NCBI GenBank assembly: GCA_964035575.1
Contig: OZ037885.1
Location: 310,001 to 374,000, forward strand
Reading direction: 5' to 3'
Length of the DNA stretch: 64,000 bases
From: Rhynchopus sp. YZ270_cl-10
Lineage: Eukaryota > Euglenozoa > Diplonemea > Diplonemida > Diplonemidae
Position numbers and translations under genes: made by a program. The notes below the pieces were generated by a model. The model saw only the letters and a list, made by a program, of their open reading frames with translations. It ran no database searches and was not told the DNA's origin. Shown here in pieces: positions 53,861 through 63,958 of this stretch (positions are counted from its first letter, which is position 1; the number at the start of each line of letters is the position of its first letter).

Positions 53861-56800
53861 CATGGGTAGTATCTGGATCCAGATTCCAGGTAATTCCAGA
53901 AAAATTCCAGGTATTCCAGATCTGGATTTTTTCTGGAATTAGACTTTTTGCACTGTTGGTGACTGTGTGTTTACGTATGTACCACGAATTTGTCCATTTT
54001 GGCAAAGTGACCCCACTACTGGACGGACGGATTCCAAAAATGCAAATGCTGGTGTTTTTGGACGATGTATAATACACGGGTTGCCTACGATCGTAGTACG
54101 ATCGTTTACGATCGTACCAAAAAACGATCGTAACGATCGTAAAATATCGTACTACGATCAACTACGATCGTACTACGATCGTAAACGATCGTAGTACGAT
54201 CGTAGTACGATCATTACGATCGTAGTACGATCGTAGTACGTTTGCCAAACGAAATAACGAATATCGCTTGAAATACCGTTCGATATTCCTTGCATGGTGT
54301 GCATGAAGCACACACAAGGTATATCAAACGATAATCAATCAGATAAAACGTTACATCATTGGAAAATTGTTGGCACCGCCGCCCTGTCTTCGTATTTATT
54401 ACGTCGACAGGCCAAACAACGTTGGGCTCAGAAGAAGCAGTGCTAGACAGTCACTGGGGATCAACATGAGAACCAACTCCCAACAACACAGGCTACCGAA
54501 GTAGCAGGTGGGGTGTTGCGGGTGTTTGGGGTGAAAGAAAATCGATTTTGGTAAGTTCCAGCAGAAAATTCTTAAGTTTGCACTAGTCGAGAAGGGTTAC
54601 CACTGCTCACCGAGCGGTGCACCCATTTAAGGGTGGAGAAGCGTGACACGCACATACAAGTATGCACGTTACTTCAACAAAGGCTGAATTCTGGTAATTC
54701 TAAGGGATGTGAATTACAGCCACCACATGGTTGTCATTAGGTTACTACCTTCGTCGTAAACGTATACAAAGGTTTCGCCCCCTTCTCTTTCATGCAAACT
54801 TAAGAAAATCCTGAAGTAACTACAACCTGGCGTGCGGGTACAGATGCATTGCTTTGTTCTTTCCTCAAAGTCATGTGTGATCTCTCGGGTCTGTACTAAA
54901 GTCAGTGTTTAGATAAGCATCCACTTGACTCGTTCTAACAACCGTTGAAATCTAGAACAAAACAATACACTGCCCCTTCTCACACCAAGCCGCCATGCTT
55001 CAAGAGCATGCCCTGGGCAAAAATTACTGTGACAAAATTAGTTTTCTGGGGGAACGCAATATTTTATTGTGCCCAGTCCTCCGCAAGCAGAGGACAGACT
55101 TTCCGGATCCCGAAGTCGAATTTCTTGCACTAGCTATGCTCCCTGGGTTAATGGCTATAGCAGTGACTGACAGAGTGTTCCCACTCCCCTTTCCACCCCA
55201 TATGTTCGCTCGTTCTGCACAGTTGGTTCTCGATGTTGCACTCGCGATACCTGTTTAAAAGTGAAGTTGTGAGTGGTGGGGAATTTAAAGAAGGTGATTT
55301 CTTTAAAAAATAAGTTGGCCTGAGGGTGTAAAATATTGTTATGGAGACTTTTTGGAGGAAATACGAGTCGACGGCCTTATTTTGTTGAATATTCACCAGA
55401 AAGTTAAACATATTTACATACCTTGTCTTGCGCCTTCGCTGCTGTCAAGGTGCCTTCTCTGGGTACCCAGTACCCAGTACCCATAATACCCAAAATAATT
55501 TAGGATAATACCCACTGGGTATTATCCTTTTTTTTATTTGTTTCAATACTCCAAGGCAGGGATTTTTCTAATTCTGGATTGGGATTGGGATTTCGGAAAA
55601 ATAAAAAAATTCCCTGAAAAAAATTCCCTGTTTTTCCCTACAGCAATTTCAGGTATATTCTACTCCACCCCACCCCCAGAGAGTTTCGCCTGTGGGATGC
55701 GATCGATCAACGCGATCAAATAAAGCGAAAAAGGGGAAAACAGGGCGTTCGCTATCGCCATCGTTTTTTCCTGATCGTGGCGAAATGCCAAAAAACCCGA
55801 AATTTTTGCTTTTTTACTAGTGCTTAAAATAGGTCAAAAAAAAATTTTTCCGCCGGAGAGAAGCTAGTTCGTGGGGGGTGAATCCCTGGTGCTGAGTGAT
55901 CAAAAAAAATTGCGATTTGCGCGTGATCCCTTCCCCAGGACTAAAACCAGCAAAACGATGGAGAATTTCATCAATCCCCCCTCACTGAGGGTTCTCTTTG
56001 TGCTGTTTAATCGAACAGATGTACAAGAGAGAAGCATCCGTCATATGAGACTTCATCCTTATTTTGATTATTTTCAATAAACTAACCCGTCTCTCTGCCT
56101 CCACCAAGGTTGAAGATAGAGTTGACACGAGTAGTGACACCTTCTATAACAGGGGGTACGGGACACCTTCAGCTGACTGCAGGATTGAGGAGCGAGCGGG
56201 AGTGCTGGGGAAACTTCCTCTCACGGCAGGCGGGTTTGCGGATGATTTTGAGTACAGTGGACACCCCCTCTGTGACCCCCCCTCCGGGGGGGTCGACAGG
56301 GTGGTGGGGAGAAATCTCTCTCTCTTTTTTTTTTTTTTTCCTCCCTTTTTTTTTTTTTTTTTATTTATTTATACAGGGTTTCGCCCCGGTGGGGCGAAGC
56401 CCTGGGGCGAAATAAAATGTCATTTTTTCAGGAAAAGATTTTTTTAACGAAAAAAAATATTTTTCGCCCCGGGGCGAACGCCCTGGGGGAAAAGGAAAAA
56501 AAAAAAAGTCCCGGATTTTTGAGGAAAAAATTGGCTCTGCAGGCGGTTGCTGTAGTTGTGGGTGCGGATGTTCACGTCAGTTGCAGGCAAGCATCCAGCA
56601 TCAGAGACATTTGAGGTTGTGCACAAGAAGAAGGAGAAGACGTGTCAATCGCATTCAATTATGAGGGTTGGAAGACGGAGGAGATCTCAAATGTTGCGTA
56701 CCGTGGCTTCGCCAGGAACCTTTGGGTGCCATGACTGCCGTTTCTTTCATAAATGTACCGAGGTTACTGATAAGGCTGACACACTACGGATTGTGGTTCA

Positions 56801-58288
56801 CCCCTCCCCACCGCATCAGAGGGGAGAAAGCGCCACGCCTCCCTGCACTGGCAGGGAGTCGCGCGCGCGAAGCGCGCGCAGCGACCGCTTTTACGGGGGG
56901 AAAGCTCGGGACCCCAAATGACCCCGGCGAGAGCCCTGACGACATATCGGGAAAAAATTTTTTCCCCCCCACAAAAAAGTCAAAAAACAGCCCAAAAACA
57001 AAACCAAAAAAACAGGGAATTTTTTGGATTGGGATTTCGGAATTTGGCCAAAAGGGACGGATTTAGAGATATCCTTGCTCCAAGGAATTTGCTAAGGAAA
57101 AGTCGATATTGTGCAGTAGTGCATATGGTTTACCCCCAGATCGTCAAAACACCCGATTTTTGCGTTTTTTTGCACTTTTTGGTGCCCAAAAACCCAACTC
57201 AGGGGTCGAAATTTTCCCGAAAAAAAAAATTTTTTTTTTGAGATTTTTCGATTTTTTGACAAGGCGCTGGCCCATACAAAATGCACTGGTGGTACAGAAA
57301 ATGACTGGGGAATTAACTCTAGATGCTCAAAACAGCCCAATTCTTGCTTTTTTTGACTTTTTGGTCCCAGAAGGGTACCTAGGGTGTAGTGAGCAGGCCT
57401 CAAAACACTTGTGAAAAAAAAATTGGGATTTTTTTTTTTTGAGATTTTTTCAAAAATCGACTTGTCTTTGGTAAAAATCACGAAATTTTGGGTTCGCGGA
57501 ACCGCGTTTTAGACCCCCCTAGATGCTCAAAAGTGCCAAATTTTGCTTTTAATGGCCTCAAATCGTCGAAATTAGCCCTATATAGGGGCAAAAAAAAAAA
57601 ATTCGAGGGTCTAGGTATGGAGAGCGAGCACCTTAGAAGGAGGATCGTACGATCGTACTACGATCGTACTACGATCGTTACGATCGTAGTACGATCGTTT
57701 ACGATCGTAGTACGATCGTACGATCATAATACGATCGTAAGTACGATCGTACTACGATCGTACTTTGATCGTAGTACGATCGTAGTGCGATCAAAAAAGA
57801 GCTACGATCGTAAGAGATCGTACTACGATCGTAGGCAACCCGTGATAATATTATTTCCCGGTCAAAAGACCCTCACAAATTATAAAATGGGACCCCCCGC
57901 TGTCAAGGACATGTCGATCTTGGCCCCCTCCGGAACACCATGTGATGGAAATTCTAAAAAACCTTTCGTTTATTAGTCTTTGCCATTGTCGCTGAAGCGC
58001 TCACTCCCTCTATCCCTGAGTTCTCTTCCTATTCACATTTACGCTGTGTAGAGAGCAAACAAAAACCATGGAGAGGAAACCAAACGCAACGACCACTTCC
58101 AGATCGGAATGTGCGTTTGTGTTGCGCGCAGATTTCTGCTTAAACCCACCTGGAATACACCTGGAATTGACCTGGAATTACCTGGAATTGACCTGGAATC
58201 ACCTGGAATACCTGGAAAAAACCTGGAATTTCACGAAAAATCTGAGAAACCTGGAATCACCTGGAACTGGATCCAGATACTACCCATG
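53861..58288. mobile_element. TIR element A, second copy, split by element B
   Basis: The same ends as element A (CATGGGTAGTATCTGGATCC and complement) are flanked by an exact 6-bp duplication ACGAAA (53855-53860, 58289-58294). The outer parts (53861-54068 and 57851-58288) align with 12478-13313, including cassette copy 2 (53980-54060) and the CCTGGAATT arrays. The serine-rich stretch of copy 1 is missing here. Element B is inserted in the middle. Confidence 0.85.
54075..57844. mobile_element. TIR element B with ACGATCGT subterminal arrays, nested in element A
   Basis: Inverted ends CACGGGTTGCCTACGATCGT and complement are flanked by a 6-bp duplication ATAATA (54069-54074, 57845-57850). Both subterminal zones (54088-54245, 57645-57835) are dense arrays of the palindrome ACGATCGT. 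The 3.77-kb interior has no recognisable transposase. A frame at 54995-55258 (…LGKNYCDKISFLGERNILLC…) is unassigned. Other contents: TTCGCCCC/GGGGCGAA repeats (56374-56488), a GCGCGCGAAGCGCGC palindrome (56866-56888) and three diverged direct repeats of about 180 bp (57100-57600). It may be a defective derivative of a larger element. Confidence 0.8.
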
Positions 58289-58828
58289 ACGAAAACAAAA
58301 AAAACAAAAGTTGACTTGAAATACAAATCTCTCTCGTGAAAAGTGTATAAGAGAAAGTGGTGTGTACCAGGGTGGACCCCCAACCATGCAGTCCTACAAT
58401 CCATTTCGTAGTTTACAAAAAAAAGAGAAGTTGAAAGTACAAAAAAAGAAAAAGAAAAGTTTGCAACGTAACAATGTAAGATAACCCTAAGCCTTGGGGG
58501 AAAGCTTAGTCATCTTAAAAAGGGAGGGAGGGAGGGAGGGAGGGAGGGAAGTTCGAATGCTTTGAACCCAAAAGCCTCTCAGCAAAAAAAAATAATAATA
58601 AGGCGCCATCATGCTCGTCATCGGGAGGAATCTGGAGGTCGAGGGGGAGGGGCCCCGCCCTGGATTTTTCATAGCTTTTTTTTCTTCTTCTCTTCTTTTT
58701 CAAAATCCCCAAAAACCGGTGTTCACGGTTTTCAAAACCGATATAACCGGCATAGTAACCTCCCTTGAACCCCCCTTTAAAAAAAAAACCCCCCCTTCCC
58801 AAATCCCCAAAACTTCTCAACTAACCAA
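58289..58828. other. Spacer with S3 and S4 repeats
   Basis: S3 copy (58308-58420), S4 hairpin (58456-58516) and a GGGA microsatellite (58521-58549). Contains the 3' UTR of the B-box gene. Nothing else seen. Confidence 0.5.
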
Positions 58829-60211
58829 CTAAACACGTTTTTCCATTAGCTGCGCTTTTGACATTACTGTTCCATCCTCCATTCTTGTCATTTCGTTTGC
58901 CCCGAGACAGCTGGCAAGGTTTTTGAAGTACATTTCGCGTGGGTCGAGGGCGATGGCTCGTTTGAACAGTTCTGTGCGGAGCATTACGGTGCCATCTTCG
59001 AGGATCGTCGATCCGTTTGCCGGGAGAGACAACCCCAAATGGTTGAAGGAATGACTGCAGGTTGGGTCTAATGCTATGGCACGTTTGAAGAGCTGTCGTG
59101 TGGTCATCACTGTGCCGTCCTCTAGCGTGGCGGACCCTGTCATCGGAAGAGACATCGCTAGGTAGTAGAACGCACGGCTGCTTTGTGGTTCGATGGAAAT
59201 GGCTCGCTTGAAGAGTTCCTCCTTTGTCATGACGGTGCCGTCCTCAAGCTTGGTGCTCCCATTATCAGGCAGCGCCCTTGCCAGGTAGCGAAGCGCCCTG
59301 CTGCTGTCTGGGTCCAACGCTAAGGCCTGCTTGCAAATGTCGATCCCGGTTACGCGCTTTCCGTCCAGAAGCATGTCGGTTCCATGCGCCAAAGATCTCG
59401 CCAAATCACACAACATATCGCTAGACCTCGGAACCACCACCATTTTCCGGTGAGATCTGAGTGCAGTAAAGATTGGGTCAGCGCGGACCATATGACGTTG
59501 ACCTGAAACAAATTGGGGGACACATGATATCGCAGCGGTTGCGCGGGAGCAGAGAGGCGGACCCTGGGTGACAACCTGCGCATCACCTCCATATCGGATC
59601 CGCTCCCCTTCCGCCGCCACGCAGGACAGGGTGGCGATGGCGGACCCTACGTGCAGCATATCACAATACCGTTGCAGGGACACCCGCCCCACCTCTTCTG
59701 CCGCAGCAGCGCAACGTCGCATCACCGCTTCTTCGAGACCTAAACAGACGCGGGCTAACTCTGCCGAGAGATCCTCCTCAGCAGCAGCGGCGGAAGCATC
59801 CTGGAGGTCTGCCAGCTGTTTTTCCGCCGCCTCGCGAGCAGACGCAACCTCCGTCAAACATTGCTGTAAATTCTCTCTCGCCTCCGCTTCTGCGTAGAGC
59901 ACATCCACAAAGCTGTGCCCAGCATGCACACCATGATGCTGACACCGTATACACACCAACGCTCGACCACACCCCGCTTCAGTACACATCCAATGTAGTT
60001 TGTAGTCAGCATGCTCCGAACATCGTCCTAACGTCCCCAAAGGACCTACAGAAGCACGATGTGCCTTCCGGTCCGCACTTCGGTGCGCTGCATTGAAACA
60101 CTCCTCTTTCCCACAGAGGTATTCCTCAATGCATATTCCACACTGCCGTTCCGCATCAGCCCCACAGACTTCACATAACGGGAGAGGTGGGGCCGAGGCC
60201 TGCTGGCCCAT
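58829..60211 (-). CDS. Tandem B-box zinc-finger protein with TPR-like repeats
   Basis: 460 residues from the ATG at 60211; the frame extends upstream only to a GTG. The N terminus MGQQAS fits the N-myristoylation consensus, suggesting membrane attachment. Two B-box-like zinc modules follow: CEVC-x7-CGIC-x4-LCGKEEC…H…H (about 13-45) and CSEH…C…CIRC…H..H (about 60-100). A helical, probably coiled-coil segment (110-190) precedes the C-terminal half. There a unit of about 41 residues repeats four times, each with (L/M)EDGTVM followed by an ELFKRAIALDP-type TPR helix (from about 300 to the end). The order B-box, B-box, coiled coil recalls TRIM proteins, but there is no RING, so ubiquitin-ligase activity is not expected. 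The function is unknown; probably a protein-interaction scaffold. Confidence 0.75.
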   Translation of the reverse strand: MGQQASAPPLPLCEVCGADAERQCGICIEEYLCGKEECFNAAHRSADRKAHRASVGPLGTLGRCSEHADYKLHWMCTEAGCGRALVCIRCQHHGVHAGHSFVDVLYAEAEARENLQQCLTEVASAREAAEKQLADLQDASAAAAEEDLSAELARVCLGLEEAVMRRCAAAAEEVGRVSLQRYCDMLHVGSAIATLSCVAAEGERIRYGGDAQVVTQGPPLCSRATAAISCVPQFVSGQRHMVRADPIFTALRSHRKMVVVPRSSDMLCDLARSLAHGTDMLLDGKRVTGIDICKQALALDPDSSRALRYLARALPDNGSTKLEDGTVMTKEELFKRAISIEPQSSRAFYYLAMSLPMTGSATLEDGTVMTTRQLFKRAIALDPTCSHSFNHLGLSLPANGSTILEDGTVMLRTELFKRAIALDPREMYFKNLASCLGANEMTRMEDGTVMSKAQLMEKRV

Positions 60212-61348
60212 AGAAGGTGGCGTTGTGAATCCCACCCCCCTAGGCACTCCCTATTAGTGTGTAAAATGGGGAGAAAAAAAGAGAAAAAAAAAGAAAAAAA
60301 AAGAGAAAAAAGTGGATAAAGTGCTCAAGAAGATGATATGTTACCATCCCCCGTTGTAGAGAAGAGATCGGTTGTCCATCGACTGTAAACGATGCTGTCT
60401 CAGGATCGAAGAGTCGGGCTTGCCTGGTTGGGGTTTCACCTCAAAGCCAGCTATACCGTATAGTCATTGCACTGAACCTGAAGGTTGGTTGTGATGCATA
60501 TCGCCATTATGGCATACCCTTGAAAGACTCTCACCACAGAGACCCAAATGGGAGGAAAGTGCAAGCGAATTGAAATGAAGGAGAGAGAGAGAGAGATGGG
60601 GTTTTGTCTTTTTGCTCCTATTCTTTTTCGTTTTTCTTTTTTTTTTTTTTTTTTGAAAGCGCCCATAGGCAAGCCCTCCCCCTTTTTTTTTGTTTTTTGC
60701 GCCTTTCCCCTCTTTGTTTCATCTTTGTTGTGTGCTGTATAAAGTCACAACTAAAAAAGAAAGTGACGTTGTTTAGGTGCAAAACGTCTCTGAGACGCAG
60801 GGCACTGACACCTCCGCGGGTTTTCTAACCATAAAGAAAAAAAATTTTGAATGTGCCGCACTTTACATGCACATCAAAAAAAAAAAACAAAAAAAAAAAA
60901 AAAAAACTGGCACCCACAAGGGGGAAGGGAGGAAGGGGAGAAGGTCACAAAAAAAAAAATATTTGTCCTGCGTTTCTCCTCCCTACAGAAATGAAGAAGC
61001 ACAACAAAAAGAAACAGAAAAAGTTAGATGGTCCTAAGCCTCTCATTGCATAGCCCATCTAAAAGAAAATAAAAAAGAAGTAAAAAAAAAGGGAAAAAGA
61101 CACATTCCTCCAGCGCTTTGAGACATAACTTTTTTTTTTTTCAGCAAAAAAAAAATAAACGCGCGCACGCTTTTTCTCTCTAACCCAACTTGCCTTGAGA
61201 GTGGGGGGTGAAACTCACCTGATCAGTGCTAGATTGTGGGGTTAAATAAAATTTTTTTTTCGGCATTTTTGGGGACCCTGCGTGCTTTTTTTCTGCCTTT
61301 TCTTAGACCATTTTCAATCAATCCATGGGAGGGGGGGTTTTTTTTTTC
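60212..61348. other. Intergenic stretch between the B-box and SGT genes
   Basis: Homopolymers, an S5 copy (60762-60830) and an S4 hairpin (61015-61064). It should contain the promoter of the B-box gene and the 3' UTR of the SGT gene; no motif stands out. Confidence 0.45.
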
Positions 61349-63069
61349 TTACTGCTGAGGGGGTGCACCTCCGGGTCCGAAGAGGTTGGTGAACTTGCCC
61401 ATCACGTCCATGACCTCGGGGTCGTTCATGTACTTCATGATTGCCATTGGTCCGTCACGCTTCATTTCCTCCTGGAGGGCGGCGAACTTCGGGTTGCTCT
61501 GCATCTCCTCGTTGTTCCTCAGCTCGTCCAGGGCACCGCGGGAGATGTTGCCGAAGGGGGTGGGGATGGTGTCACCGTGCTCTCCCTCAATTCCTGTGTC
61601 AAAAAAGATGGATGAAGTCCATTGTTCTTTCTGAAGGGATAAAAAACAACTTTTGGAAAGTGGAGATTTGCACAACTGTGACAACACAACCGAGGGCAAC
61701 TACACTACTCCAACAAATTTATCAAACAAAGCAAAGAACGATAACAAAACTTTAAAAGGGTGAGACTCTCGTATCATTCTGGCCTCCTTTCGGGATTTTT
61801 TTGAAAAAAGAAAAGCAAAAATGAAGAATGCATACCGGGCATGTTGGCCATGCCGCCACCGCTGTACATCTCAGCGATCTTGGACATGTCAGGCATGCCG
61901 CCCTCTCCTCCCATGTTCTGTGTCATGTTCTGCATCATCTGCCCGAAGGCGGGGTTCTGCATGACGGACTGCGCCATCTGCTGGAACTGCGGGTTTGCCA
62001 TCATCGAGGAGATGGCACCCATGTCGAAGCCGGGCATGCCCGGGGGTGCGCCGCCCGCAGCAACGGGGTTCGACGCCTTGTCCTGCGCGGAGAGCAGGTC
62101 CTGCTTGTAGCTCTCGTTCTCGGGCTCCAGGTCGCATGCCTTCTGGAAGGCCTCGACGGCGGCGGGGAAGCTCTGCTGGTAGAAGTGTGCCGTTCCAAGA
62201 CGGGAGAACGCCTTGCTGTAGTCGGGCTTCAGCTGGGTGGACTTCTCACAGTCACGCACCGCCTCCTTGTACTGGTTCAGGTGGGTGTACGCAGCCGCAC
62301 GGTTGCAGTAGTAAATACCATTGGCAGGGTCCAGCTCAATCGCCTTCGTGTAGTAGCCAATCGCAGATTTGTGCTGCCCCTTGGTCATAAGCTCGTTACC
62401 CTTGGCCTTGAGCTGGTCGGGGGTCAGACCCTCGTAGGGGTTGCTCCTTGCGACGAACTTGGCACGTGCCTTCTCAACGCGGCCGTTGTACTCGTCGCTT
62501 CCCTCGTCGCAGCCCTTGAAGTAGCCCTTCTCCTTGATCACGGAGAGGAATTCGTCCCACTTCTTCTCGTCCAGCTCGCCGTCCTCCTTCGGGAAGATGT
62601 CCGAGAGCTTCACAGTCGCCTTGTCATCTGCGGTGATGTTGAATCCTGCCTGCAGTTTGCTCTTCACTGCCTCCAGGTCCTCTGCGCTCAGGGTGCTGTG
62701 GTGGTGGTGTGGTGGAGAGGAAAGAGGAAAGAGGGGGGTGACAAAAAAGCCCCTGAGGAGAGAAGGAAACTCAGTGAAGGCTCGAAAGGGAGAGTAGGTC
62801 TGTGGACAACTATGCAAGAGAACGGAAGTGAGAGAGGGTGTGGGGCAAGTGGTTTTTTTGAGAGAGGGGGAAAAAGAGAAGTTAAAAGTGCAAACGCCTC
62901 ACCATTCACTGGTTCTCCGCGGGATATCAAACCCCAGAGAGCACTCCAATGACATACACACGGATACCACGAGGGAAGTAAAAAAAAAAAATACATACTT
63001 GGCCTCCTCGAGAAACTCAAGGAAGCTGAGCACCACGCTCTTGTGCTGCACGTCCTGTTCTGCGGACAT
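61349..63069 (-). CDS. SGT: SGT-type TPR co-chaperone
   Basis: Three exons inferred from GTATG donors and AG acceptors with continuous frame: 63069-62999, 62695-61836 and 61593-61349 (391 residues). Residues 1-35 (MSAEQDVQHKSVVLSFLEFL…) fit the N-terminal dimerisation region of SGTA. Three TPR units span about 118-220 (NGIYYCNRAAAYTHLNQYKE is typical), a clamp for the EEVD tails of Hsp70/Hsp90. A glycine/methionine/glutamine-rich region (240-310) with NPQFQQMAQSVMQNP follows, then a DP/STI1-like helical module (about 338-382). Known relatives hand tail-anchored membrane proteins to the GET pathway. The protein is longer than human SGTA (313), mainly by an insert at 45-110 and the C-terminal DP module, which also recalls Hip/ST13. 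Intron 1 (62696-62998) contains an S5 copy; intron 2 (61594-61835) an S1 copy. Confidence 0.88.
61659..61727 (+). repeat. S1 repeat inside SGT intron 2
   Basis: An S1 copy in the orientation opposite to the gene. Its A-rich tail faces the intron's donor side. It occupies over a quarter of the 242-nt intron. Confidence 0.65.
62877..62956 (+). repeat. S5 repeat inside SGT intron 1
   Basis: An S5 copy with the hairpin-like GGGATATCAAACCCC block, antisense to the gene, inside the 303-nt intron. Confidence 0.6.
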
Positions 63070-63477
63070 TGTACCAGAATACGTTGATATACCCCTTTTT
63101 GTGGTGTTGGTGTGGAAAGTAAAAAAAAACAAGAAAAAAAGCGTGAAGTCAATAGGACCGAAAAAACCTCACGCCATATGCCACACGGCCCTACCTCCAT
63201 TCAAGGTTCCCCATCCGAGACACAAAAGGAATCCACAAAAGCACCACCACCCCCCTTTTTTTTTTGATCCTCTTCGGGCAAATTTGCTAGCTGCCCTCTC
63301 TTTAGGCATACTTGGCCCACTCCCCCTCCCCCTCCCACTCCCCCATTCCCAACCCTATGGACGCACTCTGACCAACACCCACCCAGAACACGCATCTAAA
63401 ACCCCTTTTATTCTGGTATGGATACGTCATCACACGCCATTACCCCTCCCTTACCTTCCCGAACCTGTTATACAATG
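63070..63477. other. Spacer between SGT and the phosphatase gene
   Basis: C- and A-rich low-complexity DNA with no repeats of the named families. It should hold the SGT promoter and the phosphatase 3' UTR. Confidence 0.45.
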
Positions 63478-63958
63478 CTACAGACCCTTTTCCTTTTTGT
63501 TTGGGATGGCAAGGGTGTAGCGGATGGTGCCGTGTGTGTCGTGGAATTCTATTTTGAATGTTTCCTTTGAGACGCGGCAGACGAGGAAGCCGTGGAAGGA
63601 GCCGGCAAAGACGGTTTCCTTGAGTTTGCTGACGTTGTGGAGACGGTAGCCCCCACCGCCGTTCACTACGTAGCGCAGGGCAGAGGCGTCGCCTTGCTCC
63701 TGCAGACACTGCATGGTGTGGTCGTGCCCGTTCATCCACAGCTGTGCGTTGCTGGCGAGGAGGATCTCTCTTAGTCCCAGTGCAGTGCGGTTCTCCACAG
63801 CCGTCCTGTCCCGCAGCCCCCCGGTGACCACCGGGCGGTGCCCTACGGCGATGTTCCAGTCAGCTGAGTCGCCTTCGGAAAGTGCGGTGGGAAGCCATTT
63901 GCGTTGCTCCTCGCCTGCTTCGGTGCTGGTGTACTTTGGGTCAAGGTTTTTCGCGAAT
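63478..63958 (-). CDS. Purple/tartrate-resistant acid phosphatase, last exon only
   Basis: On the minus strand an acceptor CCCTCTCAG (63959-63967) starts an exon that opens with one phase base, then FAKNLDPKYTSTEAGEEQRK, and runs to a TAG at 63478. Motifs: NIAVGHRPV, corresponding to the VGHYP metal-site block, and LWMNGHDH, the GHxH block that completes the dinuclear metal centre of metallophosphoesterases. YVVNGGGGY matches the C-terminal strand of the ACP5-like group. About 160 residues are visible; the N-terminal half with the first metal ligands lies beyond the right edge. Such enzymes hydrolyse phosphate monoesters in acidic compartments or outside the cell. A signal peptide cannot be assessed. 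Confidence 0.8.

Noticed and set aside
54075-57844. Element B as a Polinton or other large virus-like element because of its 6-bp duplication
   Set aside because: At 3.8 kb it has no polymerase, integrase or capsid-like frame, and its subterminal arrays are like those of the small nonautonomous elements around it.
61828-62952. 374-codon plus-strand frame across the SGT gene
   Set aside because: It is antisense to exon 2 of SGT, which has clear TPR homology and spliced neighbours. The long frame results from high third-position GC.
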